DNA from: WHSM01 sp050701635
GTDB taxonomy: Bacteria > Actinomycetota > Actinomycetes > Mycobacteriales > Micromonosporaceae
Length of the DNA: 5,318 bases
Reading direction: 5' to 3'
Assembly: GCA_050701635.1 (NCBI GenBank)
Contig: JBOGDF010000370.1
Span: forward strand, 1-5,318
This document shows positions 1 to 5,066 of this stretch, piece by piece (positions within the stretch are counted from its first letter, which is position 1; each line of letters starts with the position of its first letter). The translations under genes and the position numbers were made by a program. The notes under the pieces are model-generated. The model saw only the letters and a list, made by a program, of their open reading frames with translations. It searched no databases and was not told the DNA's origin.

Positions 1-16
1 CCACACGGCCGTGTGG
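1..16. repeat. 16-bp perfect palindrome downstream of the GH15 gene
   Basis: CCACACGGCCGTGTGG is a perfect inverted repeat. As RNA it can form a 6-bp stem with a GGCC tetraloop. It lies 30 bp past the stop codon of the minus-strand GH15 gene, so it could be part of that gene's transcription terminator. Any U-tract that would follow it lies left of position 1 and cannot be seen. The right arm continues as CCAGCC, so the palindrome may be longer than what is visible. The symmetry is seen directly; the terminator role is inference. Confidence 0.5.
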
Positions 17-46
17 CCAGCCAAAACCCCAAGATCACGGACCGTG

Positions 47-2152
47 TCACGTGTAGCGGGCGGCGACCACGGAGGGGGTTTCGACGTTGCGGCCGGCGGA
101 GATGGAGATCGCGAGCCGGATGAACTGGCCCTGGGCCCAGGCGAGCGGGGTGGCCGAGCCGGTGCCCTGGCCGAACCGGAAGCCGTACGCGTCGGCGCGG
201 TCCCAGACCTGTTCGGGGATCATGCCGCCGGCGTTGGCGGAGTTGCCGAGGGTGTTGAGGTAGCCCTGGGCGGGTTGGCCCGCGGCGAGGGCGTACTCGC
301 CGCGTTCGCCGGTGAGCACCGGCCAGAGTCGCCCGATGCCGGCGCCGGCGTACGGGCGGCCGTCGGCGGTCTCGCCGTACCCGTCGTGGTTGTAGCGGTA
401 CCAGACCGGGCCCTGCGGGGTGTTGACCTTGATGTGGGCGTCGACCACGGCCAGGGACGCGGTGATGCGCGGGTCGTCGGGGCGCTTCACGCCGAGTCTG
501 ACCAGCTCCAGGAAGCCCGCGTCGACGACGTCTTTCTCCCACCACGTACCGCCCCCGTTGGCGATGGTGAGCTGGGCCAGGTCGTTCGGGTTGCCCGTAC
601 CGTCGATGCGTTCGTAGTAGCCGTGAGCCGCGAGGGTGCCGGTGGTGGTGAAGGTCCAGGACTCGACCTGACGCTGCCAGGAGTCGGCGACCTGCAGATA
701 CCAGGACGCCGCGCCGGGGTCGTTGTTGGCGGTGGCCAGGTCGGCGGCGCAGACCAGCGCGGCGATCTCCGCGGCGATGGTCGACGGGGAGTAGCCGCCG
801 GCCTCCTCCCAGCGTTCCTGCGGCGTGGTCGGGCCGCGGTGGGAGATGAACTCCGCGCTCGGCTTGATCTTCGAGTACGTGGTCGCGTCCCGCCGCCCCA
901 GCTGCCAGGCCAGGATCACCGGGAACGCCACCTCGTCCATCTGCAGACTGCCCCACACCGGGGTGCCGTCGAGGCGGGTGTTCTGGGGGTACGACCCGTC
1001 CGGCCGGCGCTGCACGTTGAACAGGTAGTCGAGGGCCCGGTTGGCCGCGGCGGTGTCGCCGGCGGCGATCGACGCGGTCGCCATCTGGTAGAGGTCGCGC
1101 GCCCACACCGCGTGGTAGCCGGCGGCGCAGCAGGCGTCGGCGTTCATCGCCTCACCCCACGGGTGGCTCAGCGACGCCACGAACCCGCCCCGCCAGGTCT
1201 TGTCCTCATGCGCCTTGATCGACATCACCGAGGTCAGGTAGCGCTGGGTGAGGCCGTTGCCGGTGACGCTGCCGGGCGGCGGCTTCACCGAGTCCAGGTA
1301 CGCGTGCCACCCGTTCTGGTAGCCGGTCGCCACCGCGGTCCAGCCGGCTGACAACGACGCGCTGGCCGCCGCTCCCGCGGCGTCGCGGGTCGCTCCGAAG
1401 CCGAGGGCGAGGGTGAACGTGGTGTCGGTGCCGACCGGGATCTGCGCCGTCTGTACCAGGTTGCCGGCGTCCGGCGCCGAGTCGTACAGGTTGGTCAGGC
1501 GGCGGTTGGCGGCCAGGTCGCGGAAGCCGTCGGAGGACGTACCGGAGTAGCCATTGGTCATCGCGGAGAAGCCGGTCGAGGCCGCCAGCGCGCTGGCCAC
1601 CGACCCGTCGCTGGCCCGCAGCTGGCCGCCCGTAGTCGCGCCGGTGTCGCCCATCCCGCTGCCGGCCAGGGACGGGTTGTAGAGCGCGTACAGCCGCAGC
1701 GGCCCACCGCTGAGCACCTGGAACCGGGTACGCACCAGCAGCGTCGCCCGCGCCGGGTCCGTCACGTACGACTTCGTGATCCGGTACCGCCCGCTGCGCG
1801 CGGTGTTCGTCTGCCGGTACGTCAACGACCGCCCGTCGGCCAGGCTCACCTGCTGCGTGGTGGCGACCTTCTCCTCGTCGGTGAAGCTGGCGCCGTCGGT
1901 GACTACGTACTGCAGGTCCTGCACATTCGGCATGTCGGCCTGCGGGTAGTAGACCTCGTGCGTGATCCCCTGCCCGAGCGTGTACCACAGCTTGGAGGCG
2001 GTGCCGGCCGACGTACCGAGCCCCTGTTTGGCGCCGGTGGTCCAGGTCGACGCGATCCCGGGCGCGCCGGGCGCCGGACCCGCGTACGCCGGAGCCGGCG
2101 CGAGCGCCAGCACCACCACGACAACCAACCCAGACCACCATGTCCGTCGCAT
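47..2152 (-). CDS. Secreted GH15 glucoamylase / glucodextranase-like alpha-glucan hydrolase
   Basis: A 701-aa exported glycoside hydrolase of family GH15, which releases glucose from non-reducing ends of alpha-glucans (starch, maltodextrin or dextran type) by an inverting mechanism. Residues 1-24 are a signal peptide: MRR, then a Val/Leu core, then AYA before the likely cleavage site. Residues about 30-285 match the beta-rich N-domain of bacterial glucoamylases and glucodextranases. Residues about 295-690 form the (alpha/alpha)6 catalytic domain, with motifs VWARDLYQMA (349-358), QMDEVAFP (404-411), QERWEEAGGYSPST (445-458) and MIPEQVWD (644-651). By family comparison E449 in WEE is the general acid and E647 in PEQ the general base. 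The protein ends after this domain, so it is the short two-domain form and lacks the extra C-terminal domains of Arthrobacter glucodextranase. The start is ATG with the signal peptide immediately after it; no Shine-Dalgarno is visible. It follows the kinase gene by 73 bp on the same strand. Starch versus dextran specificity cannot be decided here. Confidence 0.93.
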   Translation of the reverse strand: MRRTWWSGLVVVVVLALAPAPAYAGPAPGAPGIASTWTTGAKQGLGTSAGTASKLWYTLGQGITHEVYYPQADMPNVQDLQYVVTDGASFTDEEKVATTQQVSLADGRSLTYRQTNTARSGRYRITKSYVTDPARATLLVRTRFQVLSGGPLRLYALYNPSLAGSGMGDTGATTGGQLRASDGSVASALAASTGFSAMTNGYSGTSSDGFRDLAANRRLTNLYDSAPDAGNLVQTAQIPVGTDTTFTLALGFGATRDAAGAAASASLSAGWTAVATGYQNGWHAYLDSVKPPPGSVTGNGLTQRYLTSVMSIKAHEDKTWRGGFVASLSHPWGEAMNADACCAAGYHAVWARDLYQMATASIAAGDTAAANRALDYLFNVQRRPDGSYPQNTRLDGTPVWGSLQMDEVAFPVILAWQLGRRDATTYSKIKPSAEFISHRGPTTPQERWEEAGGYSPSTIAAEIAALVCAADLATANNDPGAASWYLQVADSWQRQVESWTFTTTGTLAAHGYYERIDGTGNPNDLAQLTIANGGGTWWEKDVVDAGFLELVRLGVKRPDDPRITASLAVVDAHIKVNTPQGPVWYRYNHDGYGETADGRPYAGAGIGRLWPVLTGERGEYALAAGQPAQGYLNTLGNSANAGGMIPEQVWDRADAYGFRFGQGTGSATPLAWAQGQFIRLAISISAGRNVETPSVVAARYT

Positions 2153-2159
2153 ACCGTCG

Positions 2160-2189
2160 ACTCTGGACAGTCACGCATGTCGATGTCAA
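2160..2189 (-). promoter_or_regulatory. Candidate promoter of the GH15 gene (leaderless layout)
   Basis: Read on the minus strand, a perfect -35 hexamer TTGACA (2184-2189) is followed after 18 bp by CAGAGT (2160-2165). The latter keeps the A at position 2 and T at position 6 of the actinobacterial TANNNT -10 element. Only 7 bp separate it from the ATG at 2152, so transcription would begin at or next to the start codon. This fits the lack of a ribosome binding site. The -35 is convincing and the -10 is weak; the assignment is inference from spacing. Confidence 0.42.
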
Positions 2190-2225
2190 CGGTTGCGGCG
2201 CGTGGCGCCCGGGCGGGGCGTGGGG

Positions 2226-3752
2226 TCAGTTGCCGGGGAAGGTGGGCATCGGCTGACCGAGGCCCGGGCCGTTCCCGCTGCCGCCGCCGGTGGAGCCGCC
2301 GTCGTTGAACCGGTTCTGGCCCTCGCCGGAGCCGCCGTCGCTGCCGCCGTCGCCGTTCTCGCCGCCACCGGGCTGCCCGGGCTGCGCCGGCGGGCTGGAC
2401 TCGCCCGGAGTCGGGCTGGCCGACGCGCCCGGGGTGGGCGAGCTGTCCGGCTTGCGGCCGGTGGTCTCGGTGGGCTTCGGGTCCTTCCTGGCGACCGGCC
2501 CGGGCTGGTCCACGCTGCTGAAGATCAGCATGCCCGCGCCGAGCGCCAGGAACAGCAGCAGCGCCGCGGCGATCCCGATGAACAGCCCCAGTTTGCGGCC
2601 GTTGCCCTCCGGCGTCTCCGGCGGTACGGGCACCGCACCGACCACCTGCGTCGGCGCGTCACCCGGCTTGTCGAACAGCGACAGCACCGAGCCCTCGGGC
2701 TGCGCCGGCGCCGCGCTCACCGGAGCCCCCGCCGCCGGGCCAGCGCTGATCGGACCGGCGCTGACCGGGCCCGAGCTCACCGGACCGGCGCTCACCGGAG
2801 CCGGGCTGACCGGGCTCGCCATCATCGCCTGCGCCGACATCGCGGCCGGCGAGACCGGCATCGCGCCGGCCGCCACCGGGCTGAGCGGCGCGGACGGGTC
2901 GATCAGCCGCGGCCGGTACGTCTTCGCGTACTCCGGGAGCGGAGCCGCCGCGGGGCGCCCCAGCAAGGCCGACGCCAGCGGACGCAGCGCAGCCGCCACC
3001 TGCTCGGCGCTCGGGCGGTTGCCCGGCTCCGGCTCGACGCAGCGCTGCACCAGCTCCCACAGCTCGTCCGGCATCCCGGCCGGCTGCACCGGTACGCAGC
3101 TCGCGTGCCGTTCGATCACCTCGGTCACCGAGCCGCCCCGGTACGGGCTGCGCCCGCAGACCATCTCGTACAGCACCATGCCGAGGCTGTACACGTCGCT
3201 GGCCGGCGTGGGCTTGACGCCGGCGATCACCTCGGGGGCGACGTACTCGGGGGTGGCGTGGGTGACGGTGTCGGGCAGCTGTACCCGGCGCGCCACCCCG
3301 AAGTCGCCGAGCTTCGCGGGCCCACCGTTGGCGGGCACCATGATGTTGCCGGGCTTGACGTCGCCGTGCAGGATGCCGGCGGCGTGTACGGAGGCCAGCG
3401 CGTCGGCGATCTGGGCGCCGATCTCGGCCACCTCCGCGGCGCGCATCGGCCCGCTGGCGCGCAGCCGCTGCCGTACGTCCACGCCCTCCACCAGGTCCAT
3501 CACCAGCGCGTGCAGGCCGTTGGAGACGAAGTCGCGCGCGCCGACGATGCTCGGGTGCTTGAGCTGGGCCAGGATCTCGGCCTCGTCCAGCAGGCCCTTC
3601 ACCACGTCGGGGTCCTGGGCGGTGTCGGGCAGCAGCACCTTGACCGCCACCGGCTCACCGGTCGTCAGGTCACGGGCCCGCCACACGGTGCCGATCGCTC
3701 CCCGCGCGATCTCGGCTTCCAACGCGTACCGGCCTGCCAGCACCTGCTCCAT
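2226..3752 (-). CDS. Transmembrane PknB-type Ser/Thr protein kinase, non-RD (HGD) type
   Basis: A 508-aa eukaryotic-like Ser/Thr kinase (numbered from the ATG at 3752). The kinase domain spans about residues 8-262. It has the nucleotide loop IARGAIGTVW, catalytic lysine K38 in VAVKV, helix-C glutamate probably E57, catalytic loop HGDVKPGN (D131, N136), metal-binding DFG at 150-152, and APE at 172-174 preceded by ATPEYV. Two departures from the family norm are visible: the first Gly of the GxGxxG loop is Ala, and HRD is replaced by HGD, so it is a non-RD kinase. After the domain come an Ala/Pro-rich juxtamembrane linker with VSAGP repeats, one membrane helix (about 388-411) and an outer tail rich in Pro, Ser and Gly. 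No PASTA or other sensor fold is recognised. The N-terminal kinase should face the cytoplasm. A GTG at 3755 could add one residue, but spacing from the GGGAGG site favours the ATG. Substrate and signal are unknown. All catalytic residues are present, so it is probably active. Confidence 0.93.
   Translation of the reverse strand: MEQVLAGRYALEAEIARGAIGTVWRARDLTTGEPVAVKVLLPDTAQDPDVVKGLLDEAEILAQLKHPSIVGARDFVSNGLHALVMDLVEGVDVRQRLRASGPMRAAEVAEIGAQIADALASVHAAGILHGDVKPGNIMVPANGGPAKLGDFGVARRVQLPDTVTHATPEYVAPEVIAGVKPTPASDVYSLGMVLYEMVCGRSPYRGGSVTEVIERHASCVPVQPAGMPDELWELVQRCVEPEPGNRPSAEQVAAALRPLASALLGRPAAAPLPEYAKTYRPRLIDPSAPLSPVAAGAMPVSPAAMSAQAMMASPVSPAPVSAGPVSSGPVSAGPISAGPAAGAPVSAAPAQPEGSVLSLFDKPGDAPTQVVGAVPVPPETPEGNGRKLGLFIGIAAALLLFLALGAGMLIFSSVDQPGPVARKDPKPTETTGRKPDSSPTPGASASPTPGESSPPAQPGQPGGGENGDGGSDGGSGEGQNRFNDGGSTGGGSGNGPGLGQPMPTFPGN
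2736..2810 (-). repeat. In-frame 15-bp tandem repeat, (V/I)S(A/S)GP, in the kinase linker
   Basis: Five consecutive 5-residue units occupy residues 315-339 of the kinase: VSPAP, VSAGP, VSSGP, VSAGP and ISAGP. At DNA level each unit is 15 bp and contains a form of CTCACCGG or CTGACCGG on the plus strand. A related VSAAP follows a few residues later. The unit lies in the disordered linker between the kinase domain and the membrane helix. Such repeats can change copy number by slippage without breaking the frame. Ser in each unit could be a phosphorylation site; that is inference. Confidence 0.75.
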
Positions 3753-3758
3753 CACGCA

Positions 3759-3764
3759 CCTCCC
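3759..3764 (-). promoter_or_regulatory. Ribosome binding site that sets the kinase start
   Basis: Minus-strand GGGAGG lies 3 bp before a GTG (3753-3755) and 6 bp before the adjacent in-frame ATG (3750-3752). Six bases is a normal spacing and three is too short, so the ATG is the likelier start. This is the only strong Shine-Dalgarno among the three minus-strand genes. Confidence 0.7.
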
Positions 3765-3779
3765 GTTGAGTACGTGACC

Positions 3780-3785
3780 ACGCTA
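3780..3785 (-). promoter_or_regulatory. Candidate -10 element of the kinase gene
   Basis: Minus-strand TAGCGT fits the actinobacterial TANNNT -10 pattern. It lies 27 bp upstream of the kinase ATG, giving a short leader that would include the GGGAGG site. No good -35 hexamer is seen 16-18 bp further upstream. It would let the kinase be transcribed separately from the dioxygenase gene. Confidence 0.3.
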
Positions 3786-3799
3786 GGAGGCTTCAGACG

Positions 3800-3820
3800 C
3801 CGGTTGCCGGGCCCGACCGG
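3800..3820 (-). repeat. Imperfect inverted repeat between dioxygenase and kinase genes
   Basis: Five perfectly paired outer bases (CCGGT with ACCGG) flank an 11-bp centre containing the palindrome CGGGCCCG. It lies in the 96-bp gap 29 bp past the dioxygenase stop. It might act as a weak U-less terminator or attenuator, but short GC-rich repeats like this also arise by chance. Confidence 0.25.
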
Positions 3821-3848
3821 GACGTTGGCACGAACCCGGGAGAGAGCG

Positions 3849-4667
3849 CTAGAGCCGGCTGCGCAGCTCCCACAGCTCGGGGTAAAAGCGCAGGTCAATC
3901 CGGGAGCGGAGGTATTCGCCGCCGGCGCTGCCGCCGGTGCCGGGCTTCATCCCGATCTGCCGTTCGGCCATCAGGACGTGCCGCGCCCGCCACAGCGCCC
4001 AGGCCTGGTCGTGGTCCACCAGCGCCTCCGCGAGATCCCACAACGGGCCGTGCTTGGTCTGGTTGTTGGCGATCTCGGCGTACGCGGCGAAACGCTCTTC
4101 CGGGGTTTCGGTCTGAAAACCTTCATGCCTGAGTACGGCGAGGAAGCCGTCCCAGATGCTCGGCTCGGCGAGCCGGCGGTCGAGTCGGCCGCGCTCGGAG
4201 TCGGTGAGGCCCCGGAACCGCTTGAGGTAGTCGGGGTCCTTCATCCCGGAGATGAACTCGATCTCGCGGAACTGCACCGACTGGAACCCCGACGCCGGCG
4301 CCAGCTTGTTCCGGAAGGCGAGGAAGTCCTGTGGGGTCATGCTGTCGATCACGTCGACCTGGCGTACCAGCACCCGCTCGACGGTGCGGCACCGGTCCAG
4401 CCGCAGCCTCGGGGTGTACGCGTCGCCGGCCAGCAGCCGATCGCGGGCGTCGGTGAGCTCGAAGAGCACGAGCTTGAACCACAGCTCGTACACCTGGTGG
4501 ATCGTGATGAACAGCAGCTCGTCGTGCGCGGGCGGCTCCGACTGCGCCTGCTGCGCGTCGAGCAGCTCCGGCAGGCGCAGGTAACTGCCGTACGTGAGGA
4601 CGCCGCCCTGCTCGCCGAAGCGGGTGTCCGGTCCGCTGGTCCATGCTTCCTTCGTCACGACCGTCAC
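3849..4667 (-). CDS. kynA: Tryptophan 2,3-dioxygenase (heme)
   Basis: A 272-aa cytosolic heme enzyme that inserts O2 across the indole C2-C3 bond of L-tryptophan to give N-formylkynurenine, the first step of the kynurenine route; family members are homotetramers. Diagnostic motifs run in order: LTYGSYL (24-30), HDELLFITIHQVYELWFK (48-65) with H57 matching the distal active-site His, SGFQSVQFREIEF (126-138) with R134 probably binding the substrate carboxylate, and RHVLMAERQIGMKPGTGG (229-246) with H230 as proximal heme ligand and T244 in the substrate-binding loop. The H230-T244 spacing of 14 matches the family. Length is normal for bacterial members and nothing appears broken. The start is GTG; no other in-frame start precedes the first motif. 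No Shine-Dalgarno is present, but TATAGC lies 6 bp upstream. No kynureninase or formamidase gene is visible next to it, so the rest of the pathway must be elsewhere, or the product may feed another route. Confidence 0.96.
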   Translation of the reverse strand: MTVVTKEAWTSGPDTRFGEQGGVLTYGSYLRLPELLDAQQAQSEPPAHDELLFITIHQVYELWFKLVLFELTDARDRLLAGDAYTPRLRLDRCRTVERVLVRQVDVIDSMTPQDFLAFRNKLAPASGFQSVQFREIEFISGMKDPDYLKRFRGLTDSERGRLDRRLAEPSIWDGFLAVLRHEGFQTETPEERFAAYAEIANNQTKHGPLWDLAEALVDHDQAWALWRARHVLMAERQIGMKPGTGGSAGGEYLRSRIDLRFYPELWELRSRL

Positions 4668-4673
4668 AATACC

Positions 4674-4679
4674 GCTATA
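4674..4679 (-). promoter_or_regulatory. Candidate -10 element of the dioxygenase gene (leaderless layout)
   Basis: Minus-strand TATAGC sits in an A/T-rich patch (ATATAGCGGTATT) that stands out in this GC-rich gap, 6 bp before the GTG start. The position would put the transcription start at or beside the GTG, giving a leaderless mRNA, which fits the absent Shine-Dalgarno. The sixth base is C instead of the preferred T, and no -35 hexamer is evident 16-18 bp upstream, so this is tentative. Confidence 0.4.
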
Positions 4680-4729
4680 TGGCTGGTACGTCGCTGCGAC
4701 GGTCCGTACGCCGCCGCGGGACGGCCAGA

Positions 4730-4755
4730 GCCGCGGCTCCCCGTGCAGCCGCGGC
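4730..4755. repeat. Inverted repeat 1: 9-bp perfect stem, 8-nt loop
   Basis: GCCGCGGCT pairs exactly with AGCCGCGGC around the loop CCCCGTGC. The 8-mer GCCGCGGC is itself palindromic, so it also forms a direct repeat with starts 18 bp apart (4730 and 4748). It lies 63 bp upstream of the dioxygenase start. It could be an RNA hairpin or a pair of operator half-sites; the role is unknown. Confidence 0.55.
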
Positions 4756-4762
4756 CCCGGCC

Positions 4763-4790
4763 CACCGGGCCGACTCCCCGTGGCCCGGTG
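4763..4790. repeat. Inverted repeat 2: 9-bp perfect stem, 10-nt loop
   Basis: CACCGGGCC pairs exactly with GGCCCGGTG around the loop GACTCCCCGT. The loop and stem edge contain CTCCCCGTG (4774-4782), which also occurs at 4737-4745 in the loop region of the preceding inverted repeat. The shared 9-mer suggests a repeated unit and not two unrelated hairpins. Confidence 0.55.
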
Positions 4791-4794
4791 CAGA

Positions 4795-4844
4795 CGTAGG
4801 CCCGCCGGATCCCCCAGCCCCCACGGCTGTCCGACGGGCCTACG
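4795..4844 (-). ncRNA. Long structured hairpin, possible RNA element (strand uncertain)
   Basis: CGTAGGCCCG (4795-4804) pairs perfectly with CGGGCCTACG (4835-4844). Inward, after one C-A mismatch on the plus strand, CGGA (4806-4809) pairs with TCCG (4830-4833). After a 5-base bulge, CAGCC (4815-4819) pairs with GGCTG (4825-4829) around a 5-base loop. On the minus strand the mismatch becomes a G-U pair, giving 15 uninterrupted pairs, so a minus-strand transcript would fold best. That strand would place it in a long leader of the dioxygenase gene or in a separate small RNA. No U-tract follows on either strand, so it is not a canonical terminator. The fold is seen directly; calling it an RNA gene is inference. 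Confidence 0.35.
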
Positions 4845-5025
4845 CCGCTCCCATATCGCCGGACAGATCCCGTTATGAATCCGTCCGCCCCCGTAGCGAC
4901 CTACCTGTTGTAGTCAGCCCCAGTCGTGCCGGTCAGTCGGATCATGGACAGGAAGCCGGATGTGTGAGATTTCCGTGCTGAAACAGCCGGTTTTCCGACA
5001 GTCACGACTTCGCGCGAGAATGCTC

Positions 5026-5031
5026 TAGTGT
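5026..5031 (+). promoter_or_regulatory. Candidate -10 element of the rightward gene
   Basis: TAGTGT fits the TANNNT -10 consensus and lies 35 bp before the GTG start at 5067, leaving room for a short leader with a ribosome binding site. An overlapping alternative is GAGAAT at 5016-5021. No convincing -35 hexamer is present at 16-18 bp from TAGTGT. Confidence 0.35.
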
Positions 5032-5057
5032 TCGGTCCCGGACTGGCAGTAACACGT

Positions 5058-5062
5058 GGAGG
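5058..5062 (+). promoter_or_regulatory. Ribosome binding site of the rightward gene
   Basis: GGAGG lies 4 bp before the GTG at 5067. A GTG at 5062 falls in another frame and reaches TAG within a few codons. An in-frame GTG at 5028 overlaps the candidate -10 element and has no Shine-Dalgarno. The site therefore favours 5067, although the spacing is slightly short. Confidence 0.6.
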
Positions 5063-5066
5063 TGCT

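Larger units (their letters stand above)
4668..5066. other. 399-bp intergenic region between divergent genes
   Basis: This gap separates the minus-strand dioxygenase from the plus-strand partial gene. It contains the dioxygenase -10 candidate at its left end, three strong inverted repeats (4730-4844), a less GC-rich stretch from about 4850 to 5030, and the promoter and ribosome binding site of the rightward gene. Open frames crossing it on either strand show no family motifs and look like chance frames. No tRNA-like cloverleaf or T-box was recognised. Confidence 0.7.

Noticed and set aside
36..46. CACGG-A-CCGTG inverted repeat at the GH15 stop codon
   Set aside because: The one-base centre cannot form a loop without opening the stem, and five-base arms are common by chance at this GC content.
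11..1351. 446-codon plus-strand open frame opposite the GH15 gene
   Set aside because: The minus-strand product has full GH15 motifs and a signal peptide. The opposite frame is Arg/Gly/Val-rich without any recognisable motif, as expected for the antisense of a GC-rich gene.
1206..2189. 327-codon minus-strand frame overlapping the GH15 start
   Set aside because: It is a frame-shifted reading of the GH15 gene. The product is Arg-rich with no domain, whereas the other frame carries the signal peptide and N-domain.
2206..2215. CGCCCGGGCG palindrome between kinase and GH15 genes as a terminator
   Set aside because: It has no loop and no T-tract, and such GC palindromes are common by chance here.
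2290..3777. 495-codon plus-strand open frame opposite the kinase
   Set aside because: It is low-complexity Ser/Gly/Pro/Ala sequence mirroring the kinase's own composition, with no motif and no ribosome binding site of note.
1962..4799. 945-codon plus-strand open frame spanning three genes
   Set aside because: It crosses the GH15 N-terminus, the whole kinase, the dioxygenase and intergenic gaps. Its composition is dominated by Arg, Ala, His and Gly, and all three genes it opposes have clear family motifs. High GC makes stops rare in this frame.
4795..4844. Intrinsic terminator at the long hairpin
   Set aside because: No T-tract follows on either strand and the flanking genes diverge, so neither would end here.
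4795..4844. Terminal inverted repeats of an insertion sequence
   Set aside because: The arms are only 30 bp apart with no coding sequence between them, and no transposase or target duplication is seen nearby.
4643..4981. Small plus-strand frame across the intergenic hairpins
   Set aside because: No ribosome binding site, a Pro/Arg-rich sequence that simply follows the GC-rich inverted repeats, and no recognisable domain.
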